NCBI GenBank assembly: GCA_045588185.1
Contig: JAZNDR010000064.1
Coordinates: 1 to 34,623 of the forward strand
Origin: Scatosoma sp045588185
GTDB taxonomy: Bacteria; Bacillota; Clostridia; Christensenellales; Borkfalkiaceae
DNA length: 34,623 nucleotides
Direction: 5' to 3'
This document shows positions 7,689 through 17,500 of this stretch, piece after piece; positions within the stretch are counted from its first letter, which is position 1; each line of letters opens with the position of its first letter. The notes under the pieces are model-generated. The model saw only the letters and a list, made by a program, of their open reading frames with translations. It did no database searches and had not been told where the DNA came from. Made by a program: the position numbers and the translations under genes.

Positions 7689-9137
7689 TTATTCGATAAT
7701 TATCCCTTTGCCTTTCCCAAAAACCGTGCCGTCCTCGTCGTAATAGACCGTATAAGTGCGCTTTCGGTAAGTGAGATTTTCTATCTTAAACCACTTCCAT
7801 ATCCCCGCTATCCGCGGTTTTACCGTCAACGCTTCCGTCCTTTCGTCCACACCGCATAACCCGCGCAGGACTAAGTCGATAAAGGTCGAATGATTATAAT
7901 CCTTGCCCCTGTCAGGGCCCCCGCAATGCAACGGATAATCCGTACCTTTCAACCATTCGTGCGCGTCCCATATATGCGCATCGGGCAACATTACTTCGTC
8001 GATAAAGTTCTTTTTGTTCCCCTGCTCGTCGTAGATATAGTGCATTTCCGCATATACCTTGATAAGCTCGTACAAATCCCCGTCCGTCATGACCGACTGC
8101 GTATAGCTTCGCAACAGCTCGATGACCGCATTCACCGCGATAGAGGTCGCGAAGGGCCATACCTTGCCGTTCCAAGAACAGGGCTTATGCACGGGGTACA
8201 TATACCGAGCGTTCGAACGGTCTGCCGTCGATAAACCCGTTTTCGCTTTGAACACCCGCTCGTCTTTCAAATCGGCAAACACGAACGCCTTTTCACTATC
8301 GGGCATACCGTATACCCACGGCATATATCCCATCAATTCCTTGGCGTTACATTCGGGCGGAATATCGCGGAAATCAAGCTCCCTATCCACTTCTCCGTCC
8401 AACGGGTGGATAGCCTTATAAAAACTTCCGTCCCAAAGCTTTTCGTCCATAAGCCTTTTGATATTTTCAGCTTTTTCGCGGTAATATTCCCCCTTTTTAG
8501 AAATCTTCGACAAGGCGAGCGCGTCCGCGTACATACAAGAGTTCATTATCGGGCGCAAGCCTTTGGGGAATTTATTTTCCGTCGTCGTACCGCTGATAGA
8601 ATACTCCGTGCCTTCCCTATCGTCTATCGACCAGTACAAGCCGTTCTTCGTTAAATGACTTTCTTCCCAGCCCTCGAAATATTTTTCAAGAGCTTCTATA
8701 TTTTCCGATAAAAACCGTTCGTTGCCCGTTACGAAACAAAAATCGCACATTTCCTTTAAAGCGGGCACGTGGTACGAATACGCCGAGCCCTCGCCTTTTA
8801 TAAAAAAGGAAATGTAATCCAAAAAATCGTCCGCATTTTTCAGCCAACGAAACTCGTTCAGGTGGTGAACGAGCGGGGCGTTAATCGTGTTATATTTTCC
8901 CGCCCAGTATACGTCGGGGAGAAATTCCGTGATCAAGAACCCCGCGTCCGTCTTTCGGATATGCTTACGCATAACCCAAGTACGGAACGCAAAGGTATCC
9001 TCTATCGTTTTATCGGGACAATACAATCTCGGCGCGTTTTCTAATAAAAAAGCTTCCGCTTTTTCGTTCGGTATAAATTGCACCGTGCTTTCGATATCGT
9101 TTTCATTGAATTTTTTAAAATACTCGCGGTAATCCAT
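7689..9137 (-). CDS. GH63/MGH1-like (alpha/alpha)6-barrel glycosidase
   Basis: This 482-aa protein has no signal peptide and is probably cytoplasmic. It has the sequence pattern of six-hairpin glycosidases of the GH63/mannosylglycerate-hydrolase-like group: GLYWSIDDREGTEYSISG around residues 165-182, a NSCMYADALALSKI helix followed by YREKAENIKRLMDEKLWDG, PCSWNGKVWPFATSIAV near 317-333 (compare SWRGPVWP in GH63 and trehalase relatives), and GPDRGKDYNHSTFIDLVLRGLCG near the C-terminus. These enzymes cleave alpha-linked gluco- or manno-oligosaccharides by inversion; the actual substrate cannot be read from the sequence. It is the last gene of the long operon. The stable hairpin at 9154-9188 sits 16 bases before its ATG, and its ribosome site is weak, so expression may be lower than that of the GH2 gene upstream. 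Confidence 0.8.
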   Translation of the reverse strand: MDYREYFKKFNENDIESTVQFIPNEKAEAFLLENAPRLYCPDKTIEDTFAFRTWVMRKHIRKTDAGFLITEFLPDVYWAGKYNTINAPLVHHLNEFRWLKNADDFLDYISFFIKGEGSAYSYHVPALKEMCDFCFVTGNERFLSENIEALEKYFEGWEESHLTKNGLYWSIDDREGTEYSISGTTTENKFPKGLRPIMNSCMYADALALSKISKKGEYYREKAENIKRLMDEKLWDGSFYKAIHPLDGEVDRELDFRDIPPECNAKELMGYMPWVYGMPDSEKAFVFADLKDERVFKAKTGLSTADRSNARYMYPVHKPCSWNGKVWPFATSIAVNAVIELLRSYTQSVMTDGDLYELIKVYAEMHYIYDEQGNKKNFIDEVMLPDAHIWDAHEWLKGTDYPLHCGGPDRGKDYNHSTFIDLVLRGLCGVDERTEALTVKPRIAGIWKWFKIENLTYRKRTYTVYYDEDGTVFGKGKGIIIE

Positions 9138-9153
9138 AGTCTGTCTTTATTAT

Positions 9154-9188
9154 AATTCACACCGAAAAAGCTTTTTTCGGTGTGAATT
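9154..9188 (-). terminator. Intercistronic stem-loop between GH2 and GH63-like genes
   Basis: A 16-base-pair perfect stem (9154-9169 with 9173-9188) and a 3-base loop fill the 62-base gap between the GH2 stop and the next start codon. The stem has a U-rich inner part but no terminal U-run, so it may act as a partial terminator, a 3' stabiliser for the GH2 message, or an obstacle to loading of ribosomes on the next gene. Confidence 0.6.
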
Positions 9189-9199
9189 TCTCCGTTCTT

Positions 9200-11548
9200 T
9201 TATTCTGCTTCCGCTTCGGCGTAGCCTGCGGCAAGACCTTTGCCCAATACCTTAATAGCAACCTTGCCCGCGTCCTTTGCTCTAACGATTGCAAGCGCGC
9301 GACCTTTAAACGCGTGACAGCGGTTGGTCGTGAAATCGTCGTCGCTGATAGGGTTACCGCTGAATATTCCCAGCAGTTCCCCGCCCATAACCCACGCTTC
9401 TAATTCGTGTTCGCTTTCCGCTATCAAACGGTTTTCGCCGTCTACGATAGAAATATCAAAATAGCACAAGTCGCGGTTATCCGCTGCAAATTTCGTTTTT
9501 TCGGGCGTTACGTTAATCCCCGAAGCACAGCCCGTCGTTTGCAGAGTGTAGCGCGAAAATTCCTTGCCGTTTCTGTACGCCACGGCGGTAATTTCGCCTT
9601 TTTCATAAGTCGTTTCAAACACAGCGCGCGTCTTTTCGGGCACGCTTTCGCCTACCTTTTTACCGTTTACCAGCCATTCGACTTTATCCGCTTGGATATA
9701 CGTTTCTACCTGAATCGGTCTGCCGATATATTTATCGTCGAAAGTCCAGCTTTCGTGCACGTCGTACCAATGCCAGCCCGTGCCGTACAGCGTTTCGCCG
9801 AAATGCTCGGGGTGCGTGACGAAGATTCTCGGCTCGTTCCCGCCGAACCATACCGCTTCTCTGAAATACGACTGCGGTCTTCTGTTCCCGCAAAGGTCGA
9901 GGTCGCCCTGATAACAGGTACGCCAAGGATATTTCGATAAGTTTACCGTCTTCTTGTCCCGTTCCCAATAGGAAACGCCGTGTCCAACTTCGCCTAAATT
10001 ATCGTAAGCCGTCCAAGTGAAGTCGCCGATGTTCCAAATATTATCCGTCACGTCTTTCCAGTAATCGTGGAAATTCAATGTCCAGTTTTCCGAACCCCAA
10101 ATCACGCGGTCGGGATTGTCCTCGTGGAATACGCCGTAGTGTGCGTGGTGATAGTTAAAGCCGATAATATCGAGCGGTTTTTCAAAGCCTTCCGTGATTT
10201 TATTGATCGCCCGTTGATCGCCGTGCCCGTTCTTTTCGATCATATACTCTTTGTAATCGTCGGGGTCGATGCTTTCGGGACGGAAGGTCGCAAGCGAAAT
10301 TTTCTGTATCGCCGCCGTTACGAACTTGGTATCGTCGTATTTTCTTACTTCGTTTGCGAGCTTTTCCGACCATTTATCCGCTTCGGAAGTGCCGTCTATC
10401 TCATAAATTTCGTTACCGATAGAATAACTGATAACGGACGGGTGGTTTCTGTCGCGCATGACCATATAGGAAATATCCCTATCCCACCATTCCTTAAAGA
10501 AAATATGATAATCGGAAACCACGAATTTACGCTTATTCCATATATCGAAAGCCTCGTCCATAACCAACATACCGATTTTATCGCACACCTCTAACAATGC
10601 CGTCGAGGGCGGGTTATGCGAAATCCGAACGGCGTTAAAGCCCGCGTTTTTGAGCAGACGGATTTTTCTTTCTTCCGCCGCAGGGAACGCCCGCGCGCCC
10701 AACACGCCGTGGTCGTGGTGAATACACCCGCCGCGTAATTTTAACGGCTTGCCGTTGAACAGCAATCCGACTTTCGCATCGGCGTATACCGTGCGGATAC
10801 CGAATTCGTTAAACGCGGTATCAAGCAATTCCTCGCCGTTGAAAATTTCCGTTTTTAAAGTATATAAATGCGGCGAATCCAATTCCCAAAGCGTGGGATT
10901 TTCGATTGTGAGCATACGCTCGCAAGCGGTCTTTTCCCCGCTCTTGACGGCGAGCGTTACCTCGTCCGTTTTTACAACCTTCCCGTTGCCGTCCGTTACC
11001 GTAAAGCATACGCGCGTATCGCAAGCAATATCCGCGCTGATAGCAAACTTTAAACGCACGCTTGCTTCCTTTTCTTTTACCTCGCTTGTGGAAATGAACA
11101 TATCCCAAGGCTCAACGCGTACCGCGCCGCCTTCCCAAAGGAACACGTCTCTATATATACCGCAGCCGCTAAACCAACGCGTGGAAAGCTTCAAGGGGTT
11201 TGTGGTAATTTCCAGCTTGTTCGTAATACCGTCTATTACGTGCTCGGTTAAATCGACAAGGAGCGGGGTATAGCCGTGCGGGTGCAACGCCAAAAGCTGT
11301 TGATTGAGCGTTACTTCGGTGCAGGCATACGCGCCGTCGATATCGAGAATATAATGCCGTTTGTTTTCAAAGTTAAGATATTTTACGTATTTACCGCAGG
11401 TAACGGGGAAATACGCGTTATACAAATCGCCGTTCGGATCGCGTTTCTTCTCGATAGAATAATCGTGCGGAAGATCGATATCGCGGTATTCTCCCGTAAC
11501 GGGAAAATCGGCGAATTTCCAATTTTTGGAAATGATTTTTTTAATCAT
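9200..11548 (-). CDS. Glycoside hydrolase family 2 (beta-galactosidase-like)
   Basis: The 782-aa enzyme has the GH2 layout: N-terminal jelly-roll sugar-binding domain (about 1-150), Ig-like domain (150-255), TIM barrel (about 256-560) with GGCIHHDHGVLGA, ISHNPPS and VMDEAFDIW, acid/base Glu in SYSIGNEIYEID near residue 378, and nucleophile Glu in IWGSENW near 487. Two C-terminal beta domains follow, the first like DUF4982 (about 600-660) and the second like the fifth domain of many GH2 beta-galactosidases. Without a signal peptide it should work in the cytoplasm on imported oligosaccharides. Beta-galactosidase is the commonest activity of this architecture, but beta-glucuronidase, mannosidase or arabinosidase activity cannot be excluded. 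It lies in the long operon behind the 889-aa secreted protein, separated by a hairpin. AAAGGG precedes the ATG. Confidence 0.9.
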   Translation of the reverse strand: MIKKIISKNWKFADFPVTGEYRDIDLPHDYSIEKKRDPNGDLYNAYFPVTCGKYVKYLNFENKRHYILDIDGAYACTEVTLNQQLLALHPHGYTPLLVDLTEHVIDGITNKLEITTNPLKLSTRWFSGCGIYRDVFLWEGGAVRVEPWDMFISTSEVKEKEASVRLKFAISADIACDTRVCFTVTDGNGKVVKTDEVTLAVKSGEKTACERMLTIENPTLWELDSPHLYTLKTEIFNGEELLDTAFNEFGIRTVYADAKVGLLFNGKPLKLRGGCIHHDHGVLGARAFPAAEERKIRLLKNAGFNAVRISHNPPSTALLEVCDKIGMLVMDEAFDIWNKRKFVVSDYHIFFKEWWDRDISYMVMRDRNHPSVISYSIGNEIYEIDGTSEADKWSEKLANEVRKYDDTKFVTAAIQKISLATFRPESIDPDDYKEYMIEKNGHGDQRAINKITEGFEKPLDIIGFNYHHAHYGVFHEDNPDRVIWGSENWTLNFHDYWKDVTDNIWNIGDFTWTAYDNLGEVGHGVSYWERDKKTVNLSKYPWRTCYQGDLDLCGNRRPQSYFREAVWFGGNEPRIFVTHPEHFGETLYGTGWHWYDVHESWTFDDKYIGRPIQVETYIQADKVEWLVNGKKVGESVPEKTRAVFETTYEKGEITAVAYRNGKEFSRYTLQTTGCASGINVTPEKTKFAADNRDLCYFDISIVDGENRLIAESEHELEAWVMGGELLGIFSGNPISDDDFTTNRCHAFKGRALAIVRAKDAGKVAIKVLGKGLAAGYAEAEAE

Positions 11549-11596
11549 AATAACAACCCTTTCGTTCTTCGGTTTTTGAATGTTTTGGGGATTTCT

Positions 11597-11627
11597 CCCC
11601 GACGGCGGATATCGTCCGCCGTCGGGG
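11597..11627 (-). terminator. Intercistronic stem-loop after the 889-aa protein gene
   Basis: A perfect 13-base stem (11597-11609 and 11615-11627, CCCCGACGGCGGA and its complement) with a 5-base loop. It lies between the stop of the 889-aa secreted-protein gene (11652) and the GH2 start (11548). There is no U-run after it on the minus strand, so a processing or stabilising role is as likely as termination. The GACGGCGGAC core also occurs in the hairpin at 14534-14575. Confidence 0.55.
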
Positions 11628-11651
11628 GAAGCTCCCGTTTTGTGTTAAAGT

Positions 11652-14321
11652 TTACTCATTCGTTTGCGGAATATTTTTCCATTGCAAATATCCGCCGCTG
11701 ATATCCCAGTAATTTTCTTCCTTGCCTTCGTCGAGCATATAGCTGGTAAGCTGTGCGTTGGTTGCGCCTACTTTCGCCGCCGCTTCATAACTATCGTAAC
11801 GTTCAAGCTTAAACATTTCATTCAAATGCTCTGCATCGGGCGTGCCGTAGTTACTGTAAACATATGCCTTGGAAGCAACGAATTGCAACTGGCTCTCCGT
11901 ATTTTCCTCGTTCGTGCCAAGTATCTTACCACTTACGCTAGAAACAAGTCCCAACTCGGAAATTACGTAAATTCTGGGGTTAAACCAAGAACCGTTGGTA
12001 AGATAGTTAGTATGCCAAGAGAACACCAACGAAGCATCGGTATACGGACCGTTTTTATAAGCATTGCCAGGTGCATAATAATTTTTCGTTACCCCCATGT
12101 CACTCGCGTTCATATATCCTGCGGGTACGTCGTAACGGTCAAACGAACCACCGTTGTAGTTGTTTGTAGTGTCGTAAGCAGCGCCGTAAAGAACGCCGTA
12201 TACGCCCGTATAATCGTAGTTATAAGGGAATGCGCCGTCTTTTGCGCCCTCCGATGTATCATAAGGCACTTCGGGGTTATATTCGATAACAAGGTTGTTA
12301 CCCTTTAAGTTATTTACTTTTGCGGGCATATTTCTTGCCATAACGCCCATCAAGCGTACCGTGGTAGGGTCTACCTGCACGTATACGTTCTGCCAGTTCG
12401 TACTCCAATTCGATTCACCTCTACGCATAGTGGACTTCAAATAGACACTCATCGGCGTGGTAAGGTCGTCCGTAGGAATACCCATTTGCGCACGGTAGTA
12501 AGTCGAGCCAAAGGTTTGTTCACATTTACTAACTCCGCTTGCACTCTCTCTAATATCACTTACTGCATACGTACCAAACACACTTGCACTTGCTCTTACA
12601 TCAAAAAGGTTGCCTTGGAATACCGAGCCGTAGCTTGCTTTTACGTTGATAAAGCCTACGTTTTGAATAGACGAATAAGCACTAACCGCGCTGAATAAGC
12701 CGTTACCGGGGTTATCTTCCGTATTGTCCTTGCTTACGTCAAGATTGTAAATGTTATGCCCTCTGCCGTCGAATACACCCTCGAAGAAGTTAAACGCAGA
12801 GTTCTCGAACTCAAAGCCCGTCGTACAGTCGATATCGTTTGCCAACATATAAACACCCTTGGTAATCGTACCGTACTTGCTACCCCTTACGTAATAGCTC
12901 AAATTTGCATTGTTCGTCGTGGTCTTATCCGCTTGGTTGAATACTTGCTTCAACTCAGTCGCATCGTCAATCATCTGCGAAGTAATAACGGTGTTGGTAA
13001 AGCTGTACTTGTGCCCATCTGCATTTTCAAGCATTACCGTTACACCCGTATAAACGTCCGTTTGCGGATTGTAATCAACCTTTACGCCAATATAACCGTT
13101 TTCGTTTGTATCGGTAATAATTCTCGGCTGTAAGCTTCCGACCAAACCTCTATCCGAGTTTGCCGTTGCCGCACCAACATAAGCAAATTCAACCGAATCG
13201 GCATATTTATAGTTTACGTTCGATACAAGGCTACCGCTTGTATAATCCGCCAAGGCATAGCTTGCTTCGCCCGCCACGTAGTTGAACGAATATTCTGCAC
13301 TACCTGCGAGGGTTTGCTGTGCGCCGTTTTCGTCGGTGTAATAAATTTTATCCGCCGCTGAATCGTAGTAAGCAAGCGTAGAGACCTCCGTTACCGTACT
13401 TTCCAGCGTAGCGTTGAGCACCGTCAATGCGCCAACTTCGGAAACAACCGCTATCTTTATCGTATCGCCTGCAACTTTGTTTGCGTAAACGGTCTTGTCG
13501 AGCACGGCGTTCTCACGCGAAACTTTATCTCCCAAGTAATACACTTTATCCGTGTCAGCAAAAACGTAGTCAACCTCACCCGTTTGATAGTTAATCGTTA
13601 CGTCTTGTTCCTCGTTGATTGTGCTGAAATATTTATTCGCAACACCTGTGTACTTCGTAGCGTCATTTATATACGCATTCGAAGCAGCACCCCAGATAGA
13701 ACGGACAGCGGAAAACGGTCCAACAGGAACTTTCTCCCCATCCACGCCAACTTGATAGTACGGCTTCGCCGATAATTCGGTACCGTACGCCTTGTTCAAA
13801 TATTGTTGTAAAAGCGTTTCGTCGAAAGCTTCAATCAACTCTTCGGCGGTCTTGGTTTCATCGTACGCAGGGTTGTGCGTAGGGCTTGTTGCAAGATCGG
13901 CTTTTAATTGCGCTTCGTTATAAAGGACGGAAGCGTGGTAATTAAACATCGTGCTTCCCTCAGCGAAAGCCACTTGTTTTTCATTCGTGTCGCCTTCCTT
14001 TTCTTTGTTGTCTACGTAATAGCAAACGTCGCTCGTTGCGCCGTTCTCGCCCGTCAACTGAATACCGAAAAAGATGATATCATCTTTGTACGTCCCCGTA
14101 AGCGAAGTGAATGCCGTACTGGGTAATTGCGCTGTGAAGCGGATACCCGAATCGCCGTTTGTATTAGGCAGACGCACGCCTGCCCCGGATTGGATACGGA
14201 AATTCGTTACGTCTACGTCGGCGTTTGCGTTCAGTGTTGCCATACCAACGCCAAAGGGCACGAGCGTTGCTAAACACAATACTGAAAGTAATTTTGCTCT
14301 TTTAGAAGCTACTTTTTTCAT
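11652..14321 (-). CDS. Secreted multidomain adhesin-like protein with GLUG-like module
   Basis: The 889-aa protein begins MKKVASKRAKLLSVLCLATL, a type I signal peptide with likely cleavage after ANA (residue 34). An N-terminal domain (about 38-230) contains FRIQSGAGVRLPNTNGDSG and IRFTAQLP. A middle region looks like beta-strand modules. Residues about 485-571 hold YMLANDIDCTTGFEF, FEGVFDGRGHNIYNLDVS and GLFSAVSAYSSIQNVGFINV, a GLUG-like or beta-helix-like module also found twice in the 1259-aa lipoprotein. The C-terminus ends NYWDISGGYLQWKNIPQTNE. No catalytic motif, LPXTG or C-terminal membrane anchor is visible, so a binding or surface role is inferred. Two in-frame ATGs, at 14360 and 14321, both have strong ribosome sites; 14321 gives the better signal peptide. 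A stretch near 12510-12620 uses AGT, AGA and GCA codons unlike its surroundings. Confidence 0.8.
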   Translation of the reverse strand: MKKVASKRAKLLSVLCLATLVPFGVGMATLNANADVDVTNFRIQSGAGVRLPNTNGDSGIRFTAQLPSTAFTSLTGTYKDDIIFFGIQLTGENGATSDVCYYVDNKEKEGDTNEKQVAFAEGSTMFNYHASVLYNEAQLKADLATSPTHNPAYDETKTAEELIEAFDETLLQQYLNKAYGTELSAKPYYQVGVDGEKVPVGPFSAVRSIWGAASNAYINDATKYTGVANKYFSTINEEQDVTINYQTGEVDYVFADTDKVYYLGDKVSRENAVLDKTVYANKVAGDTIKIAVVSEVGALTVLNATLESTVTEVSTLAYYDSAADKIYYTDENGAQQTLAGSAEYSFNYVAGEASYALADYTSGSLVSNVNYKYADSVEFAYVGAATANSDRGLVGSLQPRIITDTNENGYIGVKVDYNPQTDVYTGVTVMLENADGHKYSFTNTVITSQMIDDATELKQVFNQADKTTTNNANLSYYVRGSKYGTITKGVYMLANDIDCTTGFEFENSAFNFFEGVFDGRGHNIYNLDVSKDNTEDNPGNGLFSAVSAYSSIQNVGFINVKASYGSVFQGNLFDVRASASVFGTYAVSDIRESASGVSKCEQTFGSTYYRAQMGIPTDDLTTPMSVYLKSTMRRGESNWSTNWQNVYVQVDPTTVRLMGVMARNMPAKVNNLKGNNLVIEYNPEVPYDTSEGAKDGAFPYNYDYTGVYGVLYGAAYDTTNNYNGGSFDRYDVPAGYMNASDMGVTKNYYAPGNAYKNGPYTDASLVFSWHTNYLTNGSWFNPRIYVISELGLVSSVSGKILGTNEENTESQLQFVASKAYVYSNYGTPDAEHLNEMFKLERYDSYEAAAKVGATNAQLTSYMLDEGKEENYWDISGGYLQWKNIPQTNE

Positions 14322-14375
14322 TGATAATTTTCCTCCATTGATCTTTTTTTGTTTGTTCATAGCTTTCCCCCTCCG

Positions 14376-14498
14376 TCATGACGAGAACGGTGTAAGCCAA
14401 TCGACCGTAAAGTTCATATCTTCTTTTGACGCGGTTATTACGTCATGGTTCAATAGTTCTATCACGGTCACAGTTACGGGTTGATAGTTTCTTTTCAT
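14376..14498 (-). CDS. Unrecognised 40-aa protein between two large surface proteins
   Basis: A short gene with an excellent ribosome site (AGGAGG, eight bases before the ATG) encodes 40 residues starting MKRNYQPVTVTVIELLNHDV and ending in DMNFTVDWLTPFSS. Its stop lies 15 bases before the first possible start of the 889-aa secreted protein, within the long operon. It has no signal peptide or membrane segment. The tail resembles the last residues of the upstream 1259-aa lipoprotein, EINFDIGWLEPIA, sharing NF-x3-WL-x-P. I recall similar short proteins with a Y-x2-P start and a DVITAS-like middle in gut Bacillota, but cannot name a family. A regulatory, chaperone or surface-complex role, or a leader-peptide role, would all be guesses. 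Confidence 0.7.
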   Translation of the reverse strand: MKRNYQPVTVTVIELLNHDVITASKEDMNFTVDWLTPFSS

Positions 14499-14533
14499 CA
14501 GCTTTACCTCCTGATCCTTTTATATATTTTTTC

Positions 14534-14575
14534 GTTGCCGTGGACGGAACGCGTTTATGTCCGTCCGCCGTCAAC
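14534..14575 (-). terminator. Imperfect intercistronic stem-loop after the 1259-aa lipoprotein gene
   Basis: Arms 14534-14548 and 14560-14575 pair with a perfect 7-base core (GGACGGA with TCCGTCC) and an imperfect lower stem closed by GTTG/CAAC. On the minus strand it is followed by GAAAAAATATATAAAA and then the ribosome site of the 40-aa gene. It shares the GACGGCGGAC sequence with the hairpin at 11597-11627. It may tune the ratio of the upstream lipoprotein to the downstream genes. Confidence 0.45.
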
Positions 14576-14599
14576 GTACTGCCTTGTTTACGCCCGCTT

Positions 14600-17500
14600 T
14601 TAGGCAATGGGTTCTAACCACCCTATATCGAAATTGATTTCAGGTTCGGTTACCTCTACCGAGGATTTCCATTGTAAACCGCCGTCCTCAATTACCCACA
14701 AACCGCTATCTACAAGCTTTTGCGTTTTGTCACTTGCCACTTCGCTTGCCGTATCGTATCTATATACGTTATTATAAAGATACGAACCCTTTGCAGCGTT
14801 GTCCGCTATCGGGCTATGGGGATACTGCGCGTTCTCCGCCAGCCATTCGCAACGGATACCCTGCTTACCTGCGTCGTTCTCCGCATACACGAAATACATA
14901 TGCACGCCGTCGAATTCCTGCGTTAAGCTATCGCCTACAAATTGACGGTAAAGACAAGGATTCATTTGCGTTACGGTAATAACGTTATCGAATCTTGCCG
15001 ACCGAGTTTCCAAATTCGCTTTACTGCCTACGCCCACGCCGTCGCGGGAAAGCAACGAACCGTACGCCCAACCGACCATATCGTCCGACTGCTCGTTTAC
15101 GATTGTCACGTATACGTTCGTGAATTTAAACGTATTCAGCTCCGTCGAGGAGTTCGCGTAGAACAGACCTTTATAGTTACTCGTGGAATGATAATTATCC
15201 CAGTAAGTATTTGCAATCTGTACGTGCACGTTTTCCACTTCGGTAAGGCTCGTGCCAGCCGACTGTATAAATTTACCAAGCACCGTAAAGTCTTTGCCCG
15301 TTTCCGATTGTAAATTGACGAAACCGAGGTTTCTAACGATACTTCTGCCGCCGTTGTCCGCGCTGTCCGAATACACCGAGCCGAGCAACCCGCCTACCGT
15401 CGGACGGAAGTTATAAATCGCATAGCCTCTGCCGTCGAGTACGCCTTGGAATACGTGCGCGGTGTCGAGAGTATTTGCGCTAAACACCGTCGAATCGTGC
15501 GCTACGCCCGCGTTATTTGCGTTGATATTTTTATCGAGCACGTAATAGCCCGTAATTCTGCCCGTCGCTTGCGTGTGCTTAAACACCTCTAAATCGCTCG
15601 CGGTTTTTAAAATATGACTGTAAATCTTCACGTAAGGGAAACGGTAAATCATATCCGCCGTCGTTACGGTGAGCTCGCTCGTCATAACGTCTTTATAATC
15701 GCTTCGGATAAACACCGTTGCGCCCTTAATATTGCCGTTTTCGTCCACCGTCAAATCGTAGGTATTGCCGTTGATTTTTTGCGTTACCGAACGAATTGCT
15801 TTGGGGAGTTCCACGTACTTTTCTAAATCGAACTCGCCGTCGTAAGCCGACATTTCCACCGAATCGTTCACCGTCAAAATTTCGGGACTTGCGATAACCT
15901 GCAAGGTCAATTCGCCGTCCTCGCCTCTATAATTGTAACGAAGCGTGATTTCGTAACGGGCAATCGTTTCCACCGCTTGCGCCAAACGGATATTGCCGTT
16001 TTCGTCCACGTGTAATTGCGCGCTATCGTAGATATATTCTTCCACGGCTACCGTTTCACCCGAAAGGGTTGCCAAGGTCAGAGGCTTGCCAACCGTTGCC
16101 GAGTTGACTTTAATCGTTTTATCCAGCACTGCTTCGTTCAAGTAATAGCCGTATACGCCCGAAACCGTTTTGAATACGGGATACCCGACGTTTACCCACG
16201 AGGAGTTGTTGAAGCTGCCGTAATCGTTGCCCGCCGCTTCCATTTCGTCGAACGAGGGATAGCGTTTGAATTTACACGAATATACTTCGTTCCCTATCAC
16301 CGTGTTCAGGTCGTTGCCGTTCGCTTCGTTCTTGCCGTAGATAGTTACGTTCGAATCGAAATACGCAGGCGTTTCGCTGATAAGGTATACGTTTTGGCTA
16401 TAAAATCTCGTGCTGCTATTTTCCGCACGGTATGCCTTGGCGTTATTGATAAGTAACGCGCCCGACGTCGCGTTCGCTTGATTTACTGCCGTTGCATTGA
16501 CGATGATATTTTCAAAACGCACAAGCGCGTAATCGGTACTGAACGGTGCATTGAAAAGCGCGCCTTTGGGATTTACCGTATCCGCGGAAAGCTCGATATA
16601 AATATCCCTGTATTCGGTGTTATCCGTTCGAAGCCCCTTGATATCCTTTCCGCTCGGTCTGGGTACGGGAATAAACGAACCGTATGCCAAGCCCGAAGAG
16701 TTGGAAATTTTAAGATTAGCAAAGCCGACGTTTTCCACGATAGCGTTGCCAAACAGATACCCGAACAAACCGCCGCCCGTTTTACCTGCTTCTACGGAAG
16801 TATCGAGGTTAGAAATGGTATACCCCTGCCCGTTGAAACGACCAAGGAAGCCGAACGCGTCCAACCCGTCAGGGTTATCGTACGCCCCCGTTTCCGCGTT
16901 CTTTTGCACGGAGCTGTTGTATCGGCTCATATTGACGGTGGTTTGCACCGTTGCATTATTACTGTCTACGTACTCGTAACGGGTATCGAATATTTCGTGC
17001 TCGATTTTTACGCCCGTTGCGTCGATATCGTTGAGGAGCACGCAATACCCGTCGATACGGGTAACCTGCGTTTCGTCCACGCCCGCCGTCAGCGGATTAT
17101 CGTTTCTCAAAAATTTCAGCGCGAACAGGTTTAAGTCCTCTTTCGACTGCACTACGAGTCCGTACACGTTGGTTTTGACGTTATACACGACCTCGTCCGT
17201 TTCCACGCGGAGCGTAGTTTCGTACGCGCCCCTGTAATCGTTGAGTACCCCCAAAACGCTGCCGTCTTGTACCGTAAGTTCTACGCCGTCTTGGTACGCT
17301 TTCATATTCTCCACGCTGTCCGTGCCGAACAACGCCTTGGCAAGCGTAGTGTTTGCGTACCCGTTATTTGCGTCCTTGAAAGTACCCGTAAGGGTAGAGA
17401 AATAATCCACCGCCGTTTGGAATTCCGCTTCGGGGCGGGTAACCGTCACGTTTATCGTGCTTTGGTATTCGTTGTTTGCCGCGTCCTTATAAAGGAGCGT

